Assembly: GCA_030522415.1 (NCBI GenBank)
Contig: CM060127.1
Span: 13,253,646-13,317,645, forward strand
DNA from: Channallabes apus
Lineage: Eukaryota > Chordata > Actinopteri > Siluriformes > Clariidae
DNA: 64,000 bases
Reading direction: 5' to 3'
Below are positions 22,519-33,879 of this stretch, piece by piece; positions within the stretch are counted from its first letter, which is position 1; each line of letters starts with the position of its first letter. The notes under the pieces were generated by a model. The model searched no databases and was not told where the DNA came from. It saw only the letters and a program-made list of their open reading frames with translations. A program made the position numbers and the translations under genes.

Positions 22519-25500
22519 ATGTGTGAATCTGGAAAGCAGTGGAATGAAGGGGAAATCTCTGGGGCACGCGTGGATCAGCTGAGAAGATTCATCTGGCTGC
22601 TGATGATCTGGGTCTCTGTGCTTTCTCTGGGCTTGGGTGCCTCCATCACTCTCCACTTTATCAAGCATCAGGAATGGGTGCCTCATCAAGAGACGGTATG
22701 GTTTAATTTTCCTCCTCAAACCCTTTTTGACATCATGTGAAAATGATAACATCAGTTGAAAGGATTCTGTGATTCTAGCAGGATTTAGGCGGTCAGTATT
22801 TTGGGTATTAATTAACATGAAAAACCGATAGTCAACAAGTCTGACAAGTCTAACAAACCAATTTCCAAATGTTGATGTTAAAAACATTTCTAGCACATAT
22901 TTGTTCTTGAGTCATGGACAAGCTTGCAGAACTATAATAAAAAGCCAAACTAAAATAATTGGTGTTTGATTCTTAATTACGCTGATATGAAGCGTTGGCA
23001 TAAGAGCAACAACAGACCACGAGGTGAACCCCTCAAACAGAGGAAACACATGTATTAGTGTAAGATTGCGCAACTTGTTATGTGCAAGCAGGAAACATGA
23101 TGGAGATCAGCACTTTTTCCTTTCTGTGCATTTTCAGATCTCTGGGTCTGGACACCAAATCGACCATATAGATAAAATCAACAAACCCCATCACAGAACC
23201 AAGCAGTGATGCTTTACATAATATATGAAATATTGCAATTTCTTGAGAAAAGTTGTGAAAAAAAAGTTGCATAATCTATGAAAGATTGAAATTTCTTAAG
23301 TAAAGTTGTGAGAAAAATGTTTCATAAATTATTTACAGCTTCTCTGGGGATTAAACCTAGTAGTAAAAGCAAGATCAGATACAACTAAGTGTAGTTTTGA
23401 AACCATGCAAAAGAGACAGAGAGAAAGAGAGAATTTCTGCAAAGCTGAGGTGCAATGAGAGTTTCAGATGATTAGACATGTTGGATGAATTAAGATTATT
23501 ACAAATTATTGATGCAGAGCTGATGCAAAACCTGGTGCTTTTGGGGTTAACTAAACCTTTAAAGCCCTGTGTTAGCGTTAATTTATGAATAACTGTGACT
23601 ACAGTCAGTACAGGTATGTGATATGAAAAAGAACCAACTGTATCGACAGTATAACTAGGAACGACAGAGTATGTGTCATGTGTAATGTCCTCATTTTTAG
23701 CCAGCAAAGAAAATAACCGCAGAGATAAGACATGATATGATATCCTGCTATGAATCAGTGCATCTTTTAATCTACTTTTTAATCAGTCACGCAAGTTGAT
23801 TCTACACTGAGTTAATTTATTTTCTCCTTGCATCCTGAAACACATTACATCTATTCACGATGGTTTATTTGTGTAGTTACATATTCCTATTTAAATTTTT
23901 CTGGTTCGAGCTTCATTTTTATCAATGACGTAAGAAGTTGTAGTCAGACGTATCGTGTTTCGATTTTAAGCACTTTTTATGATTATGCATAATCAGTGTT
24001 AGTTCTGAAAAACGAAAGAGCTAGAGTGTTTTGTCTGATGCACCATTTTTCCAGCATGTTAAGAAGAAATTCTGTGTAGGAGTAGTGGAGATGGCACGTG
24101 AGATGTTAGTGACAGAGGCATTCGCGTTTACGTCAAAGCTTTGAAAGCTGATCCGTTTAAGCAGAGAGAGCAAACGTATTAAAGTGCTGCTGCAGTGCTT
24201 TCTTTACAAAGTGAGCTAAATCCCACTGATGCTGTTAGCAAGAGGTCCTCTGGTAAAAAAAAAAAAACAATAACAATAATTTCTTTATTTAATTTATTTT
24301 AAATAAAATTTTATTAATTTAATTAATTTATGTTCCTATTATTGATGACATTATTACAGTTAAAAACAGCTTCTCTTTTTCCCCCTGTTCCTTGAACTAA
24401 ACAGAGATTGTCATGTGACTGAAAGAAGCAGAAAGTACAAACTTCTCTGTCCTAAAGTGTTACGTATCAACTCTATTTATTGGAATAAAGAACATTTAAG
24501 TTCCTGTGTACAGTATAAGTTGTTCCTAGAATGAATACATGAGAATAATTTCAACCTATCATTTATGCTATTGATAGGGCTCCTCTCAGAACTGAGCGGT
24601 GTACTGTGTTATTTAGTTATTAGAGCCACAGGACTGGGGTACAACCCCACAAGAAGCAATAGGAATATTCGTTTATGGGGAAAAGCCATAATAGAAATAT
24701 AAAATGACAAAGGAGAACAACGAAACTCGTGTGTTTTCAAGAGCTATCCTTCCACATCTACTACTCTTTATCAGCTGTAATCAGGGTCTGGTCAAACTGA
24801 GAAACTGACATTGTGATGATTGTTCATCCTAATGTCACGGGTACAGTACATCATGTGTTTCTTCATGGCTTCTGATTTCTATAGAAAGTAAAGTAAGGCT
24901 GCATGGTGGTGTAGTGGTTAGCAATGTGGCCTCACACCTCCAGGGCCAAGAGTTTGATTTCCACCTCAGGTCTCTGTGTGTGGAGTTTGAATGTTCACCC
25001 TCTACTTCCGCTGGGTACTCCGGTTCCCATCCACAGTCCAAAGACGTGCAGATTAAGCTAACTGGTGTTTCGAAATTGCCCAGCCTATCCCAGGAAACAT
25101 ACTGTAGGGCACAAGGATACCACTTTGTGCCCCAAGTTTACTGGGATAGGCTTCAGGCCTCCATGACTCTGTACAGTATAAGCAGTTACAGTATAGAAGA
25201 TAAATAAATGAATTAATTAATTAATAATAAATACATTCTGATAGAATGTATTCAGTGCAGAACATTTCTGTTTTTTGTTTTTGTTTTTTTCACCTTGACA
25301 TAATAAACTACTGTATTTAGAAAGCCTATTTTAGGTGTACATTTTTTTTAATGTAGTCGGATGTAAAAACATAACAATTTCAATTTCAGCGTTGTATTAT
25401 TAGGTATAGTTTCTTTGCACACACAGATGTTGGTTAAAGCCAGTACATCAACATAGTTCATTATTCAAAGTAAAATTGGGATGCAGTAGAGCAGTTTGAA

Positions 25501-27150
25501 CTTTCAGTTTCAAACTGTCTATTAGACTTTTGAGGGACATGAGAGAAAAACATTTGCTCTATCATTCAGAGATTGTGTATTTGAATACTAACGATGCAAC
25601 AGCCATCCTTAGTCGGAAGTCTGAGGATGTTAAATTGGCCATGAGGAATGAGGTTACATACAAGTCCATATTACTCACAGTGACACAAACCAATTGTGGG
25701 AGTCTGTGAGCCCATACAGGAGGTTAACACTTGAATCTTTGTATTATACTGTCCCTTAATAGAAGAGTTTGAAAAGGTGCCTTTGCGGAAGCAGGTAATA
25801 GTCTTCACCTTCCCTGGCAGGTACGTAGCTGTCAGGTGATAGGGAGAGAGAATCAGTTACTGAGGTTACTGAGAAATTCAAGGGAGAAATAAATACATAA
25901 ATAATTTATAATTTAATAATTTGTCATCTGAATTGAAAAAAAGAAAAGACTATTTTTAAAATCTATAATATTAGACTTTTGTAGTGTCAATCTGGGACAT
26001 TTATCATATAGTTAAAGTCAACAAACCCCCGTTAATCATAGCTGTTTTTAACCTGAAGGCCAAAAAAATGTAATAAATAAATGTAATAGATAACCTTTAT
26101 ACAGCAACTTGTAATGATTCATCATGTCTTCAAGACAGAAGTGTTTCTGGTTTCTGATCGATGTTATAATAAAAGCGAAAAGAGGAACTAACTTGTGACA
26201 CATAAATCCCACAAAATATAATGCAAAAACAATTGAAAATTACACGTTACGAATGGCAAATGAATGGCACATTTTTGTGGTATCAGACAAATCAGATGCG
26301 TAGGGGCGTAGGGGCATGCTGTAATAGGAAAATCTGAAGATGGTAACAGTAACACCATTTAGCACACAACCCTTTTGATTATTTCCGATACCAGGACAGC
26401 ACTGTTTTATTATTTACGTGTTTCATTGTAAATGTATTTGTATATAATCAGATTTTTGGATGCAGGTTTTGTATGTGTCTGTGTCTTTGAGAGAGAAAAT
26501 TAATAACTTTTGGTTCCTTTCCATGTTCCTTTCCAGACTTCTAAACCTACCCCTACCCCTACCCCTAACCGTACCCCTAACCCTACACCTAAACTAATCC
26601 CTACCACTCAAGTCGTTAAGAACCCCCGCAATCAACTCACTTCATACGACTGCTTCGGTAAGACTCGATTTTTGTTTGCAAGCACACTACTGTATTTAAC
26701 AAGTGGCATACAATTCCGCTACTACATTTAACATTTTTTAAAATAAATATCTAATTTAAGCATGTTTTATTAAGGAAATCATACTAATCATTCTCATTGC
26801 TTTTAGAACCGAAAGAGAAAGGTGATCTGTTGTGGAGGAAAAAAAATGAAACTCCAGAGAATTCTTCAATAAAAATTGAGGAGGATGGGAATTATTTCCT
26901 CTTCCTCCGCGTGACCCTGCTGGAACCGAAACACGGTGGGAACTATACAGTCAGAGTTTACAAGAAACCGGAGGGTTCAACTGGAGAACCCGATGTCATC
27001 CTTGATGGAGATATCACTGGAACACAGATGTCAACCGGATTTATGGGTATTGTAGTGGGTCTATCAGACAATACGTTGCTAAGTGTAAACTGTACCCCAA
27101 CAGCAAGAATCGATGTCAAGAAAACTTACTTGGGTTTGATCAGATTCTGA
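22519..27150 (+). CDS. CD70/TNFSF9-like TNF-superfamily ligand
   Basis: Predicted exons 22519..22695, 26537..26657 and 26807..27150 splice in frame to 213 residues (human CD70 has 193). Exon 1 encodes a short cytoplasmic tail (MCESGKQWNEGEISGARVDQ), then a signal-anchor helix at residues 24-48, so it is a type II membrane protein. Exon 2 is a Pro/Thr/Asn-rich stalk. Exon 3 carries the TNF homology domain: GDLLWRKK, SIKIEEDGNYFLFLRVTL (compare the CD70 strand LRIHRDGIYMVHIQVTL), NTLLSVNCT and a C-terminal TYLGLIRF. Four N-glycosylation sequons (NET, NSS, NYT, NCT) lie in the domain. Donors are CG|GTATGG and TTCG|GTAAGA; acceptors are TTTCCAG and CTTTTAG. The start is the first in-frame ATG before the helix. 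An AATAAA lies at 27684-27689. The family is firm. Assignment to CD70 rather than TNFSF9 is inference from strand motifs and from TNFSF14-like genes nearby. Such ligands bind TNF receptors on lymphocytes. Confidence 0.8.
23138..23205 (+). other. candidate alternative exon of the CD70-like gene
   Basis: A good acceptor (TGCATTTTCAG) opens a frame continuing in phase from exon 1: ISGSGHQIDHIDKINKPHHR. The only donor-like site (GCA|GTGATG) overlaps the in-frame TGA. Splicing there leaves 2 nt, which would break the frame of the stalk exon. It may be a terminal exon of a short isoform, a decayed exon, or chance. Confidence 0.3.
24897..25215 (+). repeat. old, diverged SINE in the CD70-like intron
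   Basis: Follows the SINE order (GGTGGTGTAGTGGTTAGCA, CACCTCCAGGGCCAAGAG, CACAGTCCAAAGACGTGCAG, then a TAAATAAATGAATTAATT tail). It has many substitutions and an internal rearrangement. Confidence 0.8.
25217..26536. other. intron of the CD70-like gene; no other gene seen
   Basis: AT-rich sequence without recognisable repeats apart from short homopolymers. Confidence 0.4.
26537..26657 (+). repeat. telomere-like hexamers forming the stalk exon
   Basis: The first half of this exon consists of CCCTAC/CCCTAA-type hexamers (CCTACCCCTACCCCTACCCC and onward to about 26590). These are read as Pro-Thr/Pro-Asn pairs (TSKPTPTPTPNRTPNPTPK). The repeat gives an extended, proline-rich stalk between membrane and ligand domain. 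Confidence 0.75.
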
Positions 27151-27799
27151 TTCAATTCCTGAATGTGGGAGTCTACGCTTTCAAAGGCCAGGTCCACAAG
27201 AACTAATTTGGTCATCATTATTTTACTATGGCGCTCAGATACGGAGCTTAAGATAAACTACAAGCTTGTTGCAATTCACTGGATTCGACATGGTCTGACT
27301 ATGAAACATTTCCAACACAGCCATAATTACATCATAATATTGCCATGATGTGCCACTTTTAAGGCCCAGTTTAATCAGAACTGTTTACTTTTTCTTCAAG
27401 TCTGCATGTTCAAGTTTCTTTGTTTCTCATACACTTCAATAAGCCTAGAGCCCTATTTGGACAGAGTTTGTTTTTCAGGAAAATCCATCCTTTAGAGATG
27501 ATGAGATCTCTGTGATATTGGTATTGTCATCCCCACAGACACGCGTCTCAGATTTCGACTGTTGCTACAGTGCTCATGATGTCTTTACGTGTAAAGAACA
27601 CTTTTGGCAGCCACAAAACAACGGATGCTTTCTTAGGGTCTCTTCGATTTACATTTTACTTCTTCTTTAATATCGTGTTCAAAAATAAAACAAAGTCAGT
27701 CTGATTAGCTATTTAAAGCCACATCTGTGAAAGCTAAATGATTTTATTTTATAGAATTAAATTTTTGTTTCTACTGTTTTTGTTTAGTTTTATTCAATA

Positions 27800-28255
27800 C
27801 ACTGTCTGGCCAAAAATAGTCACATTTCATTCCAATGAGTCATATGTGACAATGATTCCTTATGCTCAAAGAGCAACTCTTTCATAATCTCAATGCTAAA
27901 ATGTGCCTGTGCCATCAGGAAAGTCCATAGATGTGATACACTGGTCATTTAGTACATTCAGGTCGTCAGCTGACCCCTGATCGTAACACTGCCTCCAGAG
28001 TTTTGGACAATGGGCACTTGCCCATCGCTCTGAAATAGGCTCAATCTGAAGTCATCAGGCCACATGACATTTTTTTCATTGCTCTAAAGTGCAATCTTTA
28101 TACTCCCAAACAAATGCAAGCCTTTTTCCCTGTCTCCGATTATGGTTCAATTTGTGATTTATATATCTTATATATATCTTTATATCTATTTAGTTGTTTT
28201 CTTTGCTTGATTTAGTTTTTTAGAAAAAGTGTTTTTTTTTTGTGGCCAAGCAGTG
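27800..28255 (-). mobile_element. internally deleted Tc1-like element
   Basis: The ends CACTGTCTGGCCAAAAA and (reverse complement of the right end) CACTGCTTGGCCACAAA are near inverted repeats. They sit between TA dinucleotides (27798-27799 and 28256-28257). The interior keeps transposon-like text (GGACAATGGGCACTTGCCCA, CATCAGGCCACATGACATTT) but no frame. Confidence 0.7.
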
Positions 28256-28660
28256 TACTTTCCATCCATATGTGTATTTAGGAGTGCAAAATACACAGAA
28301 CTTAGCACTACCCTCTTTTTGCCTGCAAGCATGTAATCCATGATACAGAATGTATTAGAATAAATTTAGTTATTAATATTTAAAAAATATTTTTTTAAAT
28401 GCCCACAGCATGTGCAATGTATTTCTGAAAAAAAAAAAAAACTATTTTGTCTTCAGTAATTATTTCACAGGGTTATTGTGTCATTAGCCCTAGTGTTAAT
28501 GTACACACTGTTACAGAGTTATTTAGGATATTTTTTCCTTTCTTTTGTTATATGCACTGATTTTATGGCAAAAACAGCACTGTTCCAGTTTATTACATTC
28601 ATCAAAGTAATAATAGAGCTAAGGTTTTTAGGTTCACTAAAGCTGAGTGCTAATGTCTTT

Positions 28661-28670
28661 TTGTGTGTGT

Positions 28671-28722
<52 letters not shown>
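28661..28722 (+). repeat. (TG)n followed by (TA)n microsatellite
   Basis: About 24 TG dinucleotides with one interruption, then about six TA units. Confidence 0.9.
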
Positions 28723-28739
28723 CTTAGTTTTTAAAATAT

Positions 28740-29570
28740 TTTTTTCTTAATTTATTTTGTCATTAATTAATTTTAAAACTTAAAAATGTACATAACAGCC
28801 TTTTAAACTATTTTAACATGTTGATATGAATGTATCAGACCTTGTCAGACTACTTGTTTGTTGCACATCATGAATGTTCAGTAATTTTTTAATGAATGAA
28901 AAATAAATAAATAAATAACATTTGATGCCTTCACATTCAAATCTTTCTTATCTTTATGTAATTAAATTTAAACTATTTTCCTTCTGTTGTTTAGCCAAAA
29001 AAATTTTTCTCTATATGTTGCTCTATATGTTAAATGTAATAATTACTGTTGTTACCAGCAACAGACAAGATGACACTTGATGTGGGAGTGATATCACAAG
29101 ATTCAAGTGTTTTATGAGTCATCCCCACAAACCCCCAATAGAAAGTCTGAGTCAAGTGGAGGCTCCTGCAAGACATGAAAGAGCAAATGCTGGATTATTT
29201 TATCACTATTAAAGCAGCAGACTCTAATTTGCTTGTGTGTATGTACAATGTGGTAAATTCATCAACCCATCAACCTGCAGTTTCCTCCCTTCACATACGC
29301 TTCTATTAGCTTATCAGCAAAGTGTGGTGTGAATGCTGTACGACCGCACATGACGGGGTAAAATACTGGTTCACAACAATGACTCAACAGTGAGACCCCT
29401 GTTATGAAGAGAAACCAAAATACCCTGAGAGACTGAGATTTGCTCTCAGCTGACTAACAGCTTTCAAAGAACGATGAGCTGTACGAGGCCCCTCTTACCT
29501 ACTGTATGCTTCCTGATATTGTACTCTATCTGCAAACAGCTCGGTCGTGTTATCAAATGAAAAAAGCTAT
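28740..29570. other. intergenic, AT-rich
   Basis: No gene or transposon recognised. A GAAAAATAAATAAATAAATAA run lies at about 28897-28918. Confidence 0.4.
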
Positions 29571-29571
29571 A

Positions 29572-30618
29572 CAGTGGGTACGGAAAGTATTCAGACCCCC
29601 TTAAATTTTCACTCTTTGTTACTGTATATTTGCCATTTGCTAAAATCATTTAAGTTTTTAATCATTTTTTTCCTCATTAATGTACCCACAGCACACCATA
29701 TTGACAGAAAAACACTTTGTTGACATTTTTGCAGATTTATTAAAAAAGAAAAACTGAAATATCACAGTTCCCCCCCCGTGCTTGGTGGGTTTCCTCCGGG
29801 TACTCCGGTTTCCTCCCACAGTCCAAAGATATGCAGGTTAGGCTAATTGGCGTTCCTAAATTGCCCGTAGTGTGTGATTGGGTGTGTGAGTGTGTGTATG
29901 AGTGTGTGCCCTGCGATGGATTGGCACCCTGTCCAGGGTGTACCCCGCCTAGTGCCCGAAGTCTCCTGGGATAGGCTCCAGGTTCCCCGCGACCCTGAAC
30001 ACAGGATTAAGCGGTATAGAAAATGAATGAATGAATGAAATATCACATGGTCCTAACTATTCAGACCCTTTGTTGTAACAATAATACATTTAACTCAGGT
30101 GCTGTCCATTTCTTCTGATCATCCTTGAGATGGTTCTACACCTTAATTTGAGTCCAGCTGTGTTTGATTACTGTATACTGATTGGACTTGATTAGGCAAG
30201 TCACACACCTGTCTATATATAAGACCTTACAGCTCACAAAGCATGTCAAAGCAAATGAGAGTCATGAGGTCAAAGGAGCTGCCTGAAGAGCTCAGAGACA
30301 GAATTGTGGCAAGGCACAGATCTAGCCAACATTACAAAACAAAAAAATTCTGCCACACTAAAGGTTCCTAAGAGCACAGTGGCCTCCATAATCCTTAAAT
30401 GGAAGACGTTTGGTCTTCAAAGGGTCTGAATACTTAGGACCATGTGATATTTCAGTTTTTCTTTTTAAATACAGTAAATCTGCAAAAATGTCAACAATTT
30501 TGTGTCTTTCTATCAATATGGGGTGCTGTGTCTACATTAATGAGAAAATTAACTTAAATGATTTTAGCAAATGGCTGCAATATAACAAGGGGAGTCTGAA
30601 TATTTTACATACTCACTG
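29572..30618 (+). mobile_element. non-autonomous Tc1-like element interrupted by a SINE
   Basis: The ends CAGTGGGTACGGAAAGTATT and (right, reversed) CAGTGAGTATGTAAAATATT form inverted repeats flanked by TA (29570-29571 and 30619-30620). Inside is a Tc1 leader (GATCATCCTTGAGATGGTTC) and only an N-terminal transposase scrap near 30255-30400 (VMRSKELPEELRDRIVARH in one frame). The catalytic part is missing. A 5'-truncated SINE sits at 29767-30035. Confidence 0.85.
29767..30035 (+). mobile_element. 5'-truncated SINE nested in a Tc1-like element
   Basis: Begins in the GTGCTTGGTGGGTTTCCTCC region and ends with the GAATGAATGAA tail. The target duplication is TGAAATATCACA (29755-29766 and 30036-30047), inside the transposon. 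Confidence 0.9.
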
Positions 30619-30640
30619 TAAATACTGTATATATATTACA

Positions 30641-31852
30641 CACAGGGGTTGGACAATGAAACTGAAATGCCTGATTTTAGACCACAATAATTCATTAGTA
30701 TGGTGTAGGCCCTCCTTTCGCTGCGAATACAGCATTAATTCGTCTTGGGAATGACAGATACAAGTCCTGCATAGTGGCCAGAACGATTTCGAGCCATTCT
30801 TCTTGCAGAACAGTGGTCAGGTCACTATGTGATGCTGGTGGAGGAAAACGTTTCCTGACTCACTACAGAACACCCCAAAGTGGCTCAATTATATTTAGAT
30901 CTGGTGACATGCAGGCCATGGGAGATGTTCAACTTCACTTTCATGTTCATCAAACCACTATGTCATCAGTCTTCCTGTGTGTATTGGTGCATTATCATCC
31001 TGTTAGACAGCACCGCCTTCAGGATACAATGTTTAAACCATTGGGTGCACCAGGTCTTCCAGAATGGTTCGATAGTCCTTGGCAGTGACCGTATTGGGCC
31101 TAGGGAATGCCATGATATTGCAGCACAAACGATCACTGATCCACCCCCATGCTTCACTCTGGGCATGCAACAGTCTGGGTGGCACGCTTCTTTGGGGATT
31201 CTCCACACCGTAACTCTCCCAGATGTGGGAAAGACAGTGAAGGTGGACTAATCAGAGAACAATCCATGTTTCACATTATCCGCAGCCCAATATTTTCGCT
31301 GCTGACACCATGGAAACCAATGTGTCCAAAGGTTTGGCTATAGCATCCCGGCTATGTACTGTACATTGACCCTGTGGAGCTCCCGACGAAACGGTTTTGG
31401 TGGAAACAAGAGAGTTGAGGTGCACATTTATTTCTGCAGTGAGTTGGGCAGCTGTGGTTTTATGTTTTTTGGTTACAATCCAGGTTAGCACCCGGACATC
31501 CCTTTCAGAAAACTTCCTCTTGTGTCCACAGTTACTCCTGTTGGATGTGGTCCTTCTTGGTGGTATGCTGACATTAGCCTGGATACCGTGGCTCTCGATA
31601 CATCACAAAGACGAATGCACACCAACAATTTGTCTTCTTTTGAACTCTGATATGTCACCCATAATGTTGTGTGCAGTGCAATATTTTAAGCAAAACTGTG
31701 CTATACTCTGCTAATTAAACCTTCACACTCTGCTCTTACTGTTGGAATGCGCAATCAATAAAGATTGGCCACTAGGCTGGTCAAATTTAGCCAAAAAACT
31801 TCCAACACTATACTAATTGGCCAGTGCTTCAGTTTCATTGTCCAACCCCCTG
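30641..31852 (-). mobile_element. Tc1-like element with decayed transposase
   Basis: The ends CAGGGGTTGGACAATGAAAC and (right, reversed) CAGGGGGTTGGACAATGAAA match as inverted repeats. On the - strand, 31491 down to 31276 reads TWIVTKKHKTTAAQLTAEIN (DNA-binding half). From 31208 to 30966 it reads RVKHGGGSVIVCAAISW (catalytic half). The two parts are out of frame and stops are frequent. It starts 21 bp after the TA that closes the previous element. Confidence 0.8.
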
Positions 31853-31861
31853 TATATACAC

Positions 31862-32676
31862 AGGTGCAACTCAATAAATTAGAATATCATCAAAAAGTAA
31901 TTCAATAATTAGGTCGGGCAAGTTTGCTGGCCAATCAAGCACAGAAATACCACGGTCCTTAAACCAGGTATTAGTATTTTTGACAGTGTGGACAGGTGTC
32001 CACTGGAAAATGAATTCAGCTGGTCAGCAGAGGCAGGCATGAGTGCTCTAAAACCTTCTGGAAAATTTACTTTCATCTGAAAAGAGGACTTGTCCCACTG
32101 AGCAACAGTCTTTTTTGTCTTTGGCCTACAAAAGACACCTCTGATATTGTCTCTGGTTCAAGAGTGGCTTGACACAACGAATGTAACGGTTGTAGCCCAT
32201 GTTCTGGATATGTCTGTGTGTGGTGGCTCTTGAAGCACCAACTCCAGCTGCAGTCCACTCCTTGAGAATCTCCCCGAAATTCTTAAATGGGCTTTATTTC
32301 ACAATTCTCTCAAGGCTGTAATTATCCCTGTCACTTGTGCACCCTTTTCTACCACTTTTTTCCTTCCTACCAATTTTCTATTAATGTATTTGGATACAGC
32401 ACTCTGAGCTGCCAGCTTTTTTTTTTTTAGCAGTGAACTTTTGTGTCTTAGGCTCCATGTGCAGATCGTATTCTGCCCAACTGAACAATAATCTAATTAA
32501 AATGTTTTCGTTTTCATTAGTTGTAAGCCATAATCAAACAAATGAAAAGTATTTCAAAAGTAAATACTTGATCAGTCTGTGTGTAATGAATCTATATAAT
32601 ATGAGTTAATTTTTTTATTGAATTACTGACATGAATCAACTTTTCAATGATATTCTAATTTATTGAGATGTATTAA
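31862..32676 (-). mobile_element. decayed DNA transposon, AATAAATTAGAATATCAT ends
   Basis: The left CTCAATAAATTAGAATATCA and the inverted right copy bound this stretch. The reverse strand reads VAQWDKSSFQMK and PPHTDISRTWATTV-like segments, reminiscent of a DDE transposase, but with many stops. Probably Tc1/mariner-related; the family is not certain. Confidence 0.6.
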
Positions 32677-33632
32677 TATGGATTATCTCTCCGTATATAC
32701 AGTGGTAAGTCGGCATAAGAACTTAGCTTTTCTAAACAACAAAAATTTTGTAAGAAATTTGTCACAGCATATGAAGAATTTTCAGCATTTCAAGTGAACC
32801 ACGCTGAACCGAACATCAGCTAAATTGTGTGCACATCTAGGAGCCATTCAAAACTTGTTTACATCAGCAAAATGCCAAGTGAACCAAGTTTACTTATTTT
32901 TTTCATTTTTTATTTATTTATTTGCATTTTGCGCAAGATTTGGTGAAGACATATCACCATGGGTCGCAAGCACATTAGCACGGAGAAAAGAAAGCCACAC
33001 GATTTTAAGCTGGTGTCATAAAGAATCATAAATTAAGGTTAAGTTAGGTTTAATGTCTATTTATTTCATGTTTCATTTTACATTTCTGTCACAGCATCAA
33101 GCAAACCTGACTTGACAAAATTGAATGAAACTTTGACAGTACTTAGGTATTTGTCTGAAGTCGAATCTGTGGCATAAATTAAAACAAAAAGTTATGAGCA
33201 GTTATTGCGCATGCATCAAACTTTAGGCATGTCTTAAATCAACCACTGGATATAATTTATTGAAACTTTTGCAGTACGGTTAATTCTTGGATTGCGAGCA
33301 TAATTCAATCCGAAAGTGTGCTTGTATATCAAAGCACTCCTATATCGAACAATTAGATCAGAGTTATAAGCTGCTATAAGCTATTTGTTCAATGTAAACA
33401 CACACCTGCACCAATAGACATTAATTAGAAAAAAAATTTTTTGACTGGGATCACTTAATATTTTTACTGCTGAAATAACAGCGCTGAAGTGGTATAAGTA
33501 AATTTTAACATGCTCGAGTAGTTTTAAGAAAAATTTAATTTTAGGAAATGTATCTGACAAAGAAATAGATCTTAGTATAAGCAAGACTTAAGATACTTAT
33601 GATAAGATCATCAATAAACTAATGTTTTTATT
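32677..33632. other. intergenic with a small repeat fragment
   Basis: At about 33275-33360 a fragment (TTGGATTGCGAGCATAATTC) resembles the termini of the TA-flanked MITE at 59983-60542. Otherwise nothing recognised. Confidence 0.4.
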
Positions 33633-33639
33633 TCTTTGT

Positions 33640-33879
33640 ATATATTGTGCGCGTTCTTATCATGCGACCATGGGGGTTGCGCGTTCTGATCATAAAAATA
33701 GAGTAACGAGGCTATTTTTAAAATGTAAGGAGTAGAAAGTACAGATAATTGCTTAAAAATGTAAGGAGTAGAAGTAAAAAGTCGGCTGAAAAATAATTAC
33801 TCCAGTAAAGTATAGATACCCAAAATTTCTACTTAAGTAAGGTAACGAAGTATTTGTACTTCGTTACTTGACACCTCTG
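33640..33879. mobile_element. right half of a hAT MITE
   Basis: About 240 bp nearly identical to the right part of 20309-20814, ending at the terminal CTTGACACCTCTG. The left half is missing. Tc1 sequence follows with no gap. Confidence 0.8.

Noticed and set aside
22151..22582. 143-codon frame overlapping the first exon of the CD70-like gene
   Set aside because: Driven by CT and poly(A) tracts in another frame; no domain. The +1 frame with the membrane helix is the real one.
26537..26600. Chromosome end or interstitial telomere block
   Set aside because: Only about nine imperfect hexamers, bounded by splice sites and open in one frame; coding use explains it better.
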